Below, piece after piece: positions 1-8,650 of a DNA stretch of 46,296 nucleotides. Position 1 is the first letter of the stretch. Each line of letters begins with the position of its first letter. This DNA is from Otariodibacter sp. (lineage in GTDB: Bacteria > Pseudomonadota > Gammaproteobacteria > Enterobacterales > Pasteurellaceae): NCBI RefSeq assembly GCF_029256985.1, contig NZ_JARIDQ010000048.1, forward strand, positions 1-46,296. The letters are read 5' to 3'. The translations under genes were made by a program, and so were the position numbers. The notes under the pieces were generated by a model that saw only the letters and a program-made list of their open reading frames with translations, ran no database searches and was not told the origin of the DNA.

Positions 1-2177
1 AGTCGAATATCACTACGTTGGAATTGATCCCTTACTCCATCAAAATAGGTCAATAATTTTTGCAAAGCACTGCGGTTTGGGTGTTGTACTAGCAACTGCC
101 AGCGATAGTATCCTGCTTTTTTTGCCATAGCAGAGCTAATAGGTCCGAGTAATTGGAAGTTTTGCCATTGATATTGAGTAATCGCACTATCTAAACAAGC
201 GGTCAGTTGTTGCACATATTCTTCAACTTTTTGATTATCCTTGCCCGTTGCTCGAAAAAGCACTTGAGAAGCATAAGGCGGTAGGCCCATAAGCTTTCGC
301 ATGTCCAATGCTTGTTGGGCAAAGGTTGCATAGCCTTCATTGAGTAAACTAGTCAGTAATGGATTATCAGGATAGTGGGTTTGTAATACCACGACGCCCT
401 GTTTTTCTGCTCGCCCTGCTCGCCCTGCCACTTGGATATAAAGCTGTGCAAGTCGTTCTTCTGCTCTAAAGTCCGTAGAAAATAAACTGCTATCCACATT
501 CACAATCGCAACCAACGTTACATTTGGGAAATGATGCCCTTTTGCTAACATCTGTGTGCCAATTAGAATTTGGCTTTTACCCGCTTGAATTTCACTTAAA
601 TGCTGTTCTAACGCCCCTTTTTTAGCGGTGCTATCACTATCTATTCGACTAATTTTATAAGTTGGAAATTGTTCCGCTAACACTTGCTCTAATTGCTCTG
701 TACCTGTACCAGTAGTAATTAAATTGGTTGAGCCACAATGTTCGCATTGACGAGGAATAATATGTTGAGATCCACAATGATGGCAACGTAACACCCGATT
801 TTTTTGATGATAAGTATAAGGCTTATCGCAGGCTTCACATTGACACATCCAACCGCATTCGTGACACAATAATACGGGAGCAAAGCCTCGACGATTGAGG
901 AAAAGCATCACTTGATTGCCTTTTTCTAAATGGGCTTTCATCATTGTGATCAAGCCTTGAGAGATCCCAGAATGAATCTGCTCTTTCTTGAGGTCGATAA
1001 GCCTTTGCTTGGAAAATACCGCATTGCCCGCCCGATTATCGAGTTTTAATTCGATAAACTTACCGCTTTGTATATTATGCAAGCTTTCTAAACTAGGCGT
1101 TGCTGAGCCTAAAATAATGGGAATATCATTATTCTTCGCTCTGAGTATCGCTAAATCTCTAGCGTGATACCGCCAACCGTCCTGTTGCTTAAATGAGGAA
1201 TCGTGCTCCTCATCAATAATAATTAAGCCTAATTGATGAAATTGAGTAAAGAGCGCAGAACGTGTGCCAATTACTATCGCACTTTCGCCTTGCTTGGCTC
1301 TTATCCAAGCATTTAAACGTTGGGTATCGTTTAAGTTGGAATGAAGTACATCCATTTCTACATTAAATCGGGCTTGAAAGCGTTGAATAGCTTGGGGTGT
1401 TAGCCCAATTTCAGGCACAAGTACTAACACTTGTTTGCCTTGTTTTAACACTTCTTCAATCACTTGCAAATAGACTTCGGTTTTACCTGAGCCTGTTACC
1501 CCATTCAGCAAAAAAGCTGCAAAGCCTTGTTGATACACTAGTCGGCTTGTGACTAAACTCTGTTGTTTATTGAGGGTTAATCGATTTTGCTGGTTGCAAA
1601 TAGGTAAATTAGCTAACTTTTCTTGCCAAGATTGAGCTTGGTCTGGCACTTCCACAGGTTCGATATAACCTTTTTCAAGCAAACCTTTCCAAGCAGATGG
1701 ACTACAAGCGGTCGGTTTGGTAAATAATTTTGCAAAATTAGATAGCTCCGTTAATAGCTCTTTTTGTTTCTTTGCCCGATTTAAGCTCTGATCGACTAAT
1801 GCATTTTTGCCTAATTCAGTTATCGTGAAATAAGTGATGTCGGCTCTTTCAGCGGACGAGCCTTGACGAAGTTTGATTGGTAAAGCGGTTTGTAATACTT
1901 CGCCTAAAGGAGCGTGATAATACTTAGCCGCCCAAGCTAATAATTGCCAACTATCCTCATCAAAAATAGATTCGCTATCAAGCACTTCATCAATGGGTTT
2001 GAGTTTTTCTAGAGGCAAATCACTGGATTCAGGGAATTCAACCACAATACCGATTTTACGTTGTCGTCCAAAAGGAACTGCAACCCTTGCTCCGACAACA
2101 ACTTCCATCATTTCTGGCAAGAGATAATCAAAATAGCGAAAAAGAGGAACAGGCAACGCAATGCGAATAACAGTCAT
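1..2177 (-). CDS. priA: Primosomal protein N' (PriA helicase), C-terminus runs off the left edge
   Basis: Open frame on minus strand starting at ATG 2177..2175 (MTVIRIALPVPLFRYFDYLLPEMMEVVVGARVAVPFGRQRKIGIVVEF...), PriA N-terminal domain; helicase-like and paired-Cys zinc motifs further on. Missed by the ORF track because it has no stop inside the window. Confidence 0.93.
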   Translation of the reverse strand, partial: MTVIRIALPVPLFRYFDYLLPEMMEVVVGARVAVPFGRQRKIGIVVEFPESSDLPLEKLKPIDEVLDSESIFDEDSWQLLAWAAKYYHAPLGEVLQTALPIKLRQGSSAERADITYFTITELGKNALVDQSLNRAKKQKELLTELSNFAKLFTKPTACSPSAWKGLLEKGYIEPVEVPDQAQSWQEKLANLPICNQQNRLTLNKQQSLVTSRLVYQQGFAAFLLNGVTGSGKTEVYLQVIEEVLKQGKQVLVLVPEIGLTPQAIQRFQARFNVEMDVLHSNLNDTQRLNAWIRAKQGESAIVIGTRSALFTQFHQLGLIIIDEEHDSSFKQQDGWRYHARDLAILRAKNNDIPIILGSATPSLESLHNIQSGKFIELKLDNRAGNAVFSKQRLIDLKKEQIHSGISQGLITMMKAHLEKGNQVMLFLNRRGFAPVLLCHECGWMCQCEACDKPYTYHQKNRVLRCHHCGSQHIIPRQCEHCGSTNLITTGTGTEQLEQVLAEQFPTYKISRIDSDSTAKKGALEQHLSEIQAGKSQILIGTQMLAKGHHFPNVTLVAIVNVDSSLFSTDFRAEERLAQLYIQVAGRAGRAEKQGVVVLQTHYPDNPLLTSLLNEGYATFAQQALDMRKLMGLPPYASQVLFRATGKDNQKVEEYVQQLTACLDSAITQYQWQNFQLLGPISSAMAKKAGYYRWQLLVQHPNRSALQKLLTYFDGVRDQFQRSDIR
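195..203 (+). repeat. Apl-type DNA uptake signal sequence
   Basis: ACAAGCGGT core. Further copies at 1704-1712, 6689-6697, 7782-7790 and 23727-23735 (+), and 22911-22919, 38860-38868 and 40564-40572 (-). Confidence 0.85.
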
Positions 2178-2181
2178 AGTA

Positions 2182-3045
2182 TTATGCTTTTTTACTAAAG
2201 CTATCAATAGTTAATAGTACAATGGCGACACTCAAACAAGCCATTAAAATGTAGGATTGTGAATCTAGCACTTCGCCAATGGCAAAAGAAATAATGAGCA
2301 TCACCAATGGCTCAACATATCCCATTAACCCTAGCACATTAACTGGTAAAATATTACTTGAGGCAACAAAACACATAAATCCAAAACCATTTACAATGCC
2401 AAATAAGATCAGATAGTAGTATAAATACTTATTTTGACTAATGATTATAGACATATCTAATTGTAGCACATGGTATAACGCCCAAGGTAAACAGAGAATA
2501 AGCTCAATCACAAATGTCGCAAGAGTATTAATATTGAAATAGCGTCGAATCACAATATAGGTTGAATAACCAAATGCGACGACAAAAGTCGCCCAAGATA
2601 TTTCACTATTTAAGAAAATACTCACGCCCACACCGATACAAGCAAAGACTAAAGCTAACCATTTGAATGGCGAAAAATACTCTTTAAATACAATCTTACC
2701 TAATGCGGCTGTAACAATAGGCAACAATAAATATCCAACAGAAACTTGGATTGCTTGGCCGTTATTCGGTGCCCATAAAAATAACCATAATTGTGTCCCT
2801 AAATTACAAGCCAACAACATAATAAATCCAATCAACCAAGGCTTTTCTTTGATTTTCCTTGCCAAATCTTTAAATGCACCTTGCTGATTAAATAAAAAGA
2901 TTGCTAAAAGTAGCATAGGAATTAGCACTAAAATACGGAAACCAAACATTCCCATATCAGGTAAGGGTTGCAAAAGAATAGCAAAATAAAATCCCATGCC
3001 AAACAAGATATTTGCACCTAACGACAATAAAACTCCTTTTAGCAT
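2182..3045 (-). CDS. EamA/DMT-family permease (RarD-like)
   Basis: 287 aa, about 10 hydrophobic segments; paralogous to the next ORF (shared WLFLWAPNNG..I.VS.GYLL.PI). Confidence 0.85.
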   Translation of the reverse strand: MLKGVLLSLGANILFGMGFYFAILLQPLPDMGMFGFRILVLIPMLLLAIFLFNQQGAFKDLARKIKEKPWLIGFIMLLACNLGTQLWLFLWAPNNGQAIQVSVGYLLLPIVTAALGKIVFKEYFSPFKWLALVFACIGVGVSIFLNSEISWATFVVAFGYSTYIVIRRYFNINTLATFVIELILCLPWALYHVLQLDMSIIISQNKYLYYYLILFGIVNGFGFMCFVASSNILPVNVLGLMGYVEPLVMLIISFAIGEVLDSQSYILMACLSVAIVLLTIDSFSKKA

Positions 3046-3933
3046 CTATTCCACCTTTATTCGTTGTTTTTTACGTAACAATAATATACCATCTAATCCT
3101 AAGAAAAAGAGAGCAACTGCCAGACAAATCATCAGTATATAAGCACTAGGTTGTAATGTTTCACCAATAATAAATGAAACCAATAATAATCCCAAAGGCT
3201 CTATATAGCCTAATAATCCCAGTAAATTAAATGGTACTAAAGTACTAGCCATCGTATAAGCTAACAAGGCTGCTCCACTTAATAAGCCTAATAAAAATAG
3301 GTAAATATAAATATTGTCGTTGCTTACTTTAACCTGTGTCATATCAACTTGACTAATAAAATAAATTGCTACAAAACATAGCAAAGTAATTTCTAACACA
3401 AAACTGTGAATATGACTAATATCAAATCGTTTTCGCAACATAAAATAAGCAGGATAACCCACCATGACCAAACTACTTACCCAAGATAATGTCCCCGAAA
3501 GGAAAATATTACTTAGCACGCCCACTAATGCAAAACTAATTGCTAGCCATTTATTTAAGGAAAGGTTTTCTTTATAAACAAATTTTCCTACCGCCACCAT
3601 AATAATAGGCATTAACAAATAACCAATAGAAACATCAATAGCTCGCCCATTATTGGGAGCCCATAAAAAAAGCCACATTTGTACACCGACAAGACTGGCA
3701 GAAAGGAATAAAACTAAAATTAAATACGGTTCGTTTTTTATTCTATGAAGAAAACTAATAAATTCTTTTTGTTGCTTAAATCCAACAATTGCCCCCCACA
3801 AAACAGGTAACATTGCCACCATTCTAAAACCAAAGATATCTTCACCTGTAAGTGGTTTTAAAAAAGTGGCGAGATAATATAATGTACCAAACAAAACCGA
3901 TGCAAATACTGAAAAGAAGATACCTTTATACAT
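3046..3933 (-). CDS. EamA/DMT-family permease, tandem paralog
   Basis: ORF track gives 3046..4005; internal ATG at 3933 (MYKGIFFSVFASVLFG) aligns with the N-terminus of the neighbour (MLKGVLLSLGANILFG), so this start is preferred. Confidence 0.83.
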   Translation of the reverse strand: MYKGIFFSVFASVLFGTLYYLATFLKPLTGEDIFGFRMVAMLPVLWGAIVGFKQQKEFISFLHRIKNEPYLILVLFLSASLVGVQMWLFLWAPNNGRAIDVSIGYLLMPIIMVAVGKFVYKENLSLNKWLAISFALVGVLSNIFLSGTLSWVSSLVMVGYPAYFMLRKRFDISHIHSFVLEITLLCFVAIYFISQVDMTQVKVSNDNIYIYLFLLGLLSGAALLAYTMASTLVPFNLLGLLGYIEPLGLLLVSFIIGETLQPSAYILMICLAVALFFLGLDGILLLRKKQRIKVE

Positions 3934-4027
3934 ATAAAAATTGCTCTCGCTACAAAATAGGAAAATAATACAATAAAGAAAGGCGTATAACTTATAACTA
4001 TACACCTTTACATCAACCTAAATTTAT

Positions 4028-5245
4028 TTAGCTTTGGCGATATGTCTTAAGGAATTTTTCTAAACGTCCTATTGCTTCTTCTAATTGATGTACATAAGGT
4101 AAAGTCACAACTCGGAAGTGATCAGGCTTATGCCAGTTAAAACCAGAACCTTGTACAAGCAATACTCGCTCTTGTTGTAATAAATCTAAAATAAATTTTT
4201 GATCGTCTTTAATTCCAAATATTTCTGTATCAATTTTGGGGAACATATACATTGCTCCTTTTGGTTTAACACAACTAATCCCCGGAATTTGCGTTAATAA
4301 TTCATAGGCTTTATTACGTTGCGCTAATAGACGCCCACCCGGTAAAATCAGTTCATTGATACTTTGATATCCACCTAATGCTGTTTGAATTGCATGTTGC
4401 ATTGGAGTGTTGGCACACAAACGCATTGATGCAAGCATTTCTAGCCCCTCAATAAATCCTTTTGCTTGGTGTTTAGGTCCATTTAGTACCATCCAACCTT
4501 GACGAAAACCGGCTACACGATAAGTTTTTGATAGTCCATTATAAGTTACCGTTAATAAATCAGGAGCTAAAGCAGCAATATGGTGATGAACTGCACCATC
4601 ATAAAGAATCTTTTCATAAATTTCGTCAGCAAAAATAATTAAATTATGTTGACGTGCTAATTCCGCAATTTCTAATAGTACCGCTCGACTATATACCGCA
4701 CCTGTTGGGTTGTTCGGATTAATCACTAAAATTGCTTTAGTGTTTGGCGTAATCTTGGCTTTAATATCTTCAATATCAGGGAACCATTCATTTTCTTCAT
4801 CACAGAGATAATGTACCGCCTTTCCACCGGCCAAGGTTGCAGCAGCTGTCCATAATGGATAATCAGGCATAGGAATTAAAATTTCATCGCCATTATTTAG
4901 CAATGCTTGCATTGACATCGTAATCAGCTCTGATACACCGTTACCAATAAACACATCATTTACATCAATCTCAAGCAAGCCTTTCAATTGATAATATTGA
5001 ACGATTGCCTTACGAGCAGAATACAGCCCTTTCGAGTCGCAATAACCTTGTGCAGTAGGTAAATTTCTAATCACATCAACCAATATTTCAGCTGGAGCAT
5101 CAAACCCAAAAGGAGCAGGATTCCCAATATTCAATTTGAGAATTTTATGCCCTTCTTCTTCTAGCCTAAGTGCTTCCTTATGTATTGGCCCACGAATATC
5201 ATAACGCACATGAGCAAGTTTATCTGTTTTTGCAAAACGCTCCAT
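4028..5245 (-). CDS. alaA: Alanine-synthesizing aminotransferase, AlaA/YfbQ type
   Basis: 405 aa class I PLP aminotransferase; NPNNPTGAVYS, SKTYRVAGFRQGWM; very similar to E. coli AlaA. Confidence 0.9.
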   Translation of the reverse strand: MERFAKTDKLAHVRYDIRGPIHKEALRLEEEGHKILKLNIGNPAPFGFDAPAEILVDVIRNLPTAQGYCDSKGLYSARKAIVQYYQLKGLLEIDVNDVFIGNGVSELITMSMQALLNNGDEILIPMPDYPLWTAAATLAGGKAVHYLCDEENEWFPDIEDIKAKITPNTKAILVINPNNPTGAVYSRAVLLEIAELARQHNLIIFADEIYEKILYDGAVHHHIAALAPDLLTVTYNGLSKTYRVAGFRQGWMVLNGPKHQAKGFIEGLEMLASMRLCANTPMQHAIQTALGGYQSINELILPGGRLLAQRNKAYELLTQIPGISCVKPKGAMYMFPKIDTEIFGIKDDQKFILDLLQQERVLLVQGSGFNWHKPDHFRVVTLPYVHQLEEAIGRLEKFLKTYRQS

Positions 5246-5385
5246 TTCTACTTCCTAATAGATAAATTATAATATGATGAAAAATATCTCACTCTACTCT
5301 GATTTTTAAAGAAAAAAAAGAGGAATTGAGCTAGAATAACAATCTTTTTTTATCAATTGTGTTGGATTTACCGCAAAGTTTACTT

Positions 5386-6663
5386 ATGTCTATTTTTACA
5401 GAATTAAAACAAAAATTATATACAGCATTAACAGAAATCAACACAGATCAAGGAATCGTTCAGCTGGTTGTAGAAACAACATTAGTTGCTGAAGATACTG
5501 ATTTACTCGGTTGGTTAAAAGAAAATATAACTTATCCTCACTTTTTTTGGAAAAATCGTTCAGCTGAACTTACGTTTGCTTCGATAGGGCAAGTTCGCCA
5601 ATTCTCCACATTAGAGTCAGCTCAACAATTTAGCCAACAAACAGGTTATAATCTCTTCGGTGGAATTAAGTTTGAATGTGAATGCAGATTTATTCTACCT
5701 CGTATCGTTATTACAAAAACCAAGGCGAAACTGACCACCTACTTATATATTGATACAACCCAACTTGCAGAAGAAAAACAACAAAGTGAAATAGCAATCA
5801 ACAGCTTAGATACTATTCAACAATTAACTACACCACATTATCAAATTCTTGATCACGAAAGTGTGACTGATTTTACAACGTGGAAAAGTAATATTGAAAA
5901 AGCCATCCAGGCGATTCGAGCAAATCAATTTAGTAAAGTTGTACTAGCGAATGCCTCAACGCTTACCTTTAATCAATCGCTTTCAGCCTACGATTTACTG
6001 ATAATAAGTCAACAAAAAAATCTTGGGTGTTATCATTTTCTATGGTCTGAAAAAGCGGAAAGTGCATTTATTGGCTCAAGCCCAGAAAAGCTTTATCAAC
6101 GCAATGAACAACAGTTTTATACTGAAGCACTAGCTGGCACTGTGGCAGTAACGAGCGATCCACAACAGACAGAACGAAATGGCATGTGGTTATTAAGCGA
6201 CTCAAAAAATATCCACGAAAATCAATTAGTGGTCGATAACATCTATCACCATATCAAAGATAGTATTGAAGATATTCAAGTAAGTAAGGCTGAAATTAAA
6301 CGGTTACACAACGTTCAGCATTTACGTCGTAATATTCAGGCCACACTCAAAAAAGGTGTATCCGATGCAGATTGTCTTGAACGTATTCATCCAACAGCTG
6401 CTGTTGCTGGCTTACCTCGCTTGTTAGCCAAACAATTTATTGCAGAAAATGAAAGATTTAAACGTAATTGGTATGCAGGAACATTAGGCTATTTTAACCC
6501 AGCTCACGCAGAGTTTAGTGTTGCTCTACGCTCGGCTCAAATTGAAAAAAATAAAATCACTCTATACGCAGGAGCAGGCATTGTTGAAGGTTCTGATCCA
6601 GAATCAGAATGGCAAGAAATTGAGCGAAAATCACTTGCGATGGCAAGTTTGTTTGTGAAATAA
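5386..6663 (+). CDS. menF: Isochorismate synthase
   Basis: Chorismate-binding domain (FIGSSPEKLYQR, AVAGLPR, WYAGTLGYF, YAGAGIVEGSDPESEWQEIE). ORF track start is GTG at 5359; ATG at 5386 is an alternative and seems more likely. Confidence 0.87.
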   Translation: MSIFTELKQKLYTALTEINTDQGIVQLVVETTLVAEDTDLLGWLKENITYPHFFWKNRSAELTFASIGQVRQFSTLESAQQFSQQTGYNLFGGIKFECECRFILPRIVITKTKAKLTTYLYIDTTQLAEEKQQSEIAINSLDTIQQLTTPHYQILDHESVTDFTTWKSNIEKAIQAIRANQFSKVVLANASTLTFNQSLSAYDLLIISQQKNLGCYHFLWSEKAESAFIGSSPEKLYQRNEQQFYTEALAGTVAVTSDPQQTERNGMWLLSDSKNIHENQLVVDNIYHHIKDSIEDIQVSKAEIKRLHNVQHLRRNIQATLKKGVSDADCLERIHPTAAVAGLPRLLAKQFIAENERFKRNWYAGTLGYFNPAHAEFSVALRSAQIEKNKITLYAGAGIVEGSDPESEWQEIERKSLAMASLFVK

Positions 6664-6768
6664 ACAGCCACACTATTTTTAGTCTCTTACAAGCGGTTAA
6701 TTCGGCTCAAGTTTTTACAAAAATGTAGAGGAATCTAACCGCTTAATATAAATAAACTAATCTGAAAA

Positions 6769-7050
6769 TCAATATCCCCAATACATACCTGAACGTCCCC
6801 ATCCATGGTGATAGCCAATAGAAGGATAAATTATTGGGTAATTGTTATATACTCTAACTTTTACAACTTTATCACTATGGTTTAAATCGCTCTCATCATA
6901 ATTTTGATTACCAACAGTATTTCCTGAAGCAACTCGTTGCTGATATTCCTGTACCGTTTTCATATCCATTGGTACCGTACTATGTTGTTCAGGTAGCGCA
7001 CATCCAACAATAATAAAAGATGAAATAATCGGTAATAAATATTTTTTCAT
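6769..7050 (-). CDS. Small predicted lipoprotein with Gly/Tyr/Trp-rich C-terminus
   Basis: 93 aa; signal peptide and lipobox-like SFIIVGC; ends YHHGWGRSGMYWGY. Confidence 0.6.
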   Translation of the reverse strand: MKKYLLPIISSFIIVGCALPEQHSTVPMDMKTVQEYQQRVASGNTVGNQNYDESDLNHSDKVVKVRVYNNYPIIYPSIGYHHGWGRSGMYWGY

Positions 7051-7070
7051 TCTTTACTCCTTTATTTAGC

Positions 7071-7097
7071 AAAAAGGCACCTCTAAGGTGCCTTTTC
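7071..7097 (-). terminator. Rho-independent terminator of rplT
   Basis: Stem AAAAGGCACC-(TCTAA)-GGTGCCTTTT just downstream of rplT, with T-rich tail on the minus strand. Confidence 0.85.
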
Positions 7098-7123
7098 TCT
7101 ATTCTTCAAAATTATTCAAAAAA

Positions 7124-7480
<357 letters not shown>

Positions 7481-7532
7481 TTATCTCCTATTTGTCTAAT
7501 TTAACTAAAATTTACTAATCGTACGCTCGTGC

Positions 7533-7730
7533 TTATGCGTATGGCAAGCACGCTACTACTAAAACTTGGTCTGCTTTTGCAACCATTGATTTATGACGTA
7601 GATGACGTTTACGTTTAGTGGTTTTCTTAGTCAAAATATGACGTAAGTGAGATTGTTTACGTTTGAAACCGCCAGAAGCTGTTTTTTTGAAACGCTTCGC
7701 AGCACCACGTACTGTTTTAATTTTAGGCAT
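7533..7730 (-). CDS. rpmI: 50S ribosomal protein L35
   Basis: 65 aa; [36 protein letters not shown]. Confidence 0.97.
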
Positions 7731-7786
7731 TGTTAAAATAACTCCGCATTGTTTAAGTTAATCACTAATAATAAGGCGAAAACAAG

Positions 7787-7822
7787 CGGTAAGTTCTGCT
7801 AAAAAATTAGCAAATCTTACCG
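7787..7822 (-). terminator. Terminator/attenuator-like hairpin between infC and rpmI, built around an uptake sequence
   Basis: Minus strand: CGGTAAG-ATT-TGCTAA-TTTT-TTAGCA-GAA-CTTACCG, followed by CTTGTTTTCGCC. Confidence 0.55.
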
Positions 7823-7844
7823 TCATTCTACTTAGATGCACTTA

Positions 7845-8384
7845 TTATTTCTTTTTTGGGGCTAATACCATCACAGCTTGACGTCCCTCAAGTTTGCCTG
7901 GTGCTGATTCCACCACTGCAATCTCGGCTAAATCGTTTTTAACACGATCTAACACGTCTAAACCGATCTCTTGGTGAGCCATTTCACGTCCACGATAGCG
8001 AACAGTGACTTTAGCTTTATCCCCATCTTCTAAAAAGCGAATCAGGTTGCGTAGTTTTACCTGATAGTCGCCTTCGTCTGTACCTGGACGGAATTTAACT
8101 TCCTTCACTTGTACAACTTTCTGTTTTTTCTTCTGCTCTTTTGCTGCTTTTTCTTTCTCGTAAATGAACTTACCATAGTTCATAATACGACAAACTGGTG
8201 GCTCAGCATTCGGGCTAATTTCAACTAAATCTAATTCAGCTTCTTCGGCTCTAGCTAGAGCATCTTGAATGGATACGATACCAATTTGTTCGCCATGTTG
8301 GTCTGTTAAACGAACTTCTTTTACACGAATTTCATCATTAAGGCGATGAGCGCGATTTGTTTGAACACGTTTTACGGGTTTAAT
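7845..8384 (-). CDS. infC: Translation initiation factor IF-3, ATT start
   Basis: ORF track gives only 7845..8183. The frame continues upstream as [73 protein letters not shown]. An in-frame TAG lies just upstream (TAG AGG AAT AGT ACT ATT AAA), leaving no ATG/GTG/TTG before the conserved N-terminus. Confidence 0.93.
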   Translation of the reverse strand: MKPVKRVQTNRAHRLNDEIRVKEVRLTDQHGEQIGIVSIQDALARAEEAELDLVEISPNAEPPVCRIMNYGKFIYEKEKAAKEQKKKQKVVQVKEVKFRPGTDEGDYQVKLRNLIRFLEDGDKAKVTVRYRGREMAHQEIGLDVLDRVKNDLAEIAVVESAPGKLEGRQAVMVLAPKKK

Positions 8385-8650
8385 AGTACTATTCCTCTAG
8401 TAAATTTAACTTACGATCATACCGCTTGCAGAAGATATGATTTCTTACTTATAGGCTCTACCTAGATAGAGCAAAACGGGGGACATTCTACTGAATTTTA
8501 CATTTTCAATCAAGCCTAATTTGTATACATATTGCAAATTTACTAATCCAACAACTTTAAATTACTACTTGACTAAGCTGTGATATCGGTTCTATTTTTC
8601 GTATAATATATAATAACGCAATAATTATATTACATTATAAGGAAATTTAT

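Noticed and set aside
2663-2887. ORF on + strand inside the first EamA gene
   Set aside because: Antisense to a well-supported gene; no recognizable protein features.
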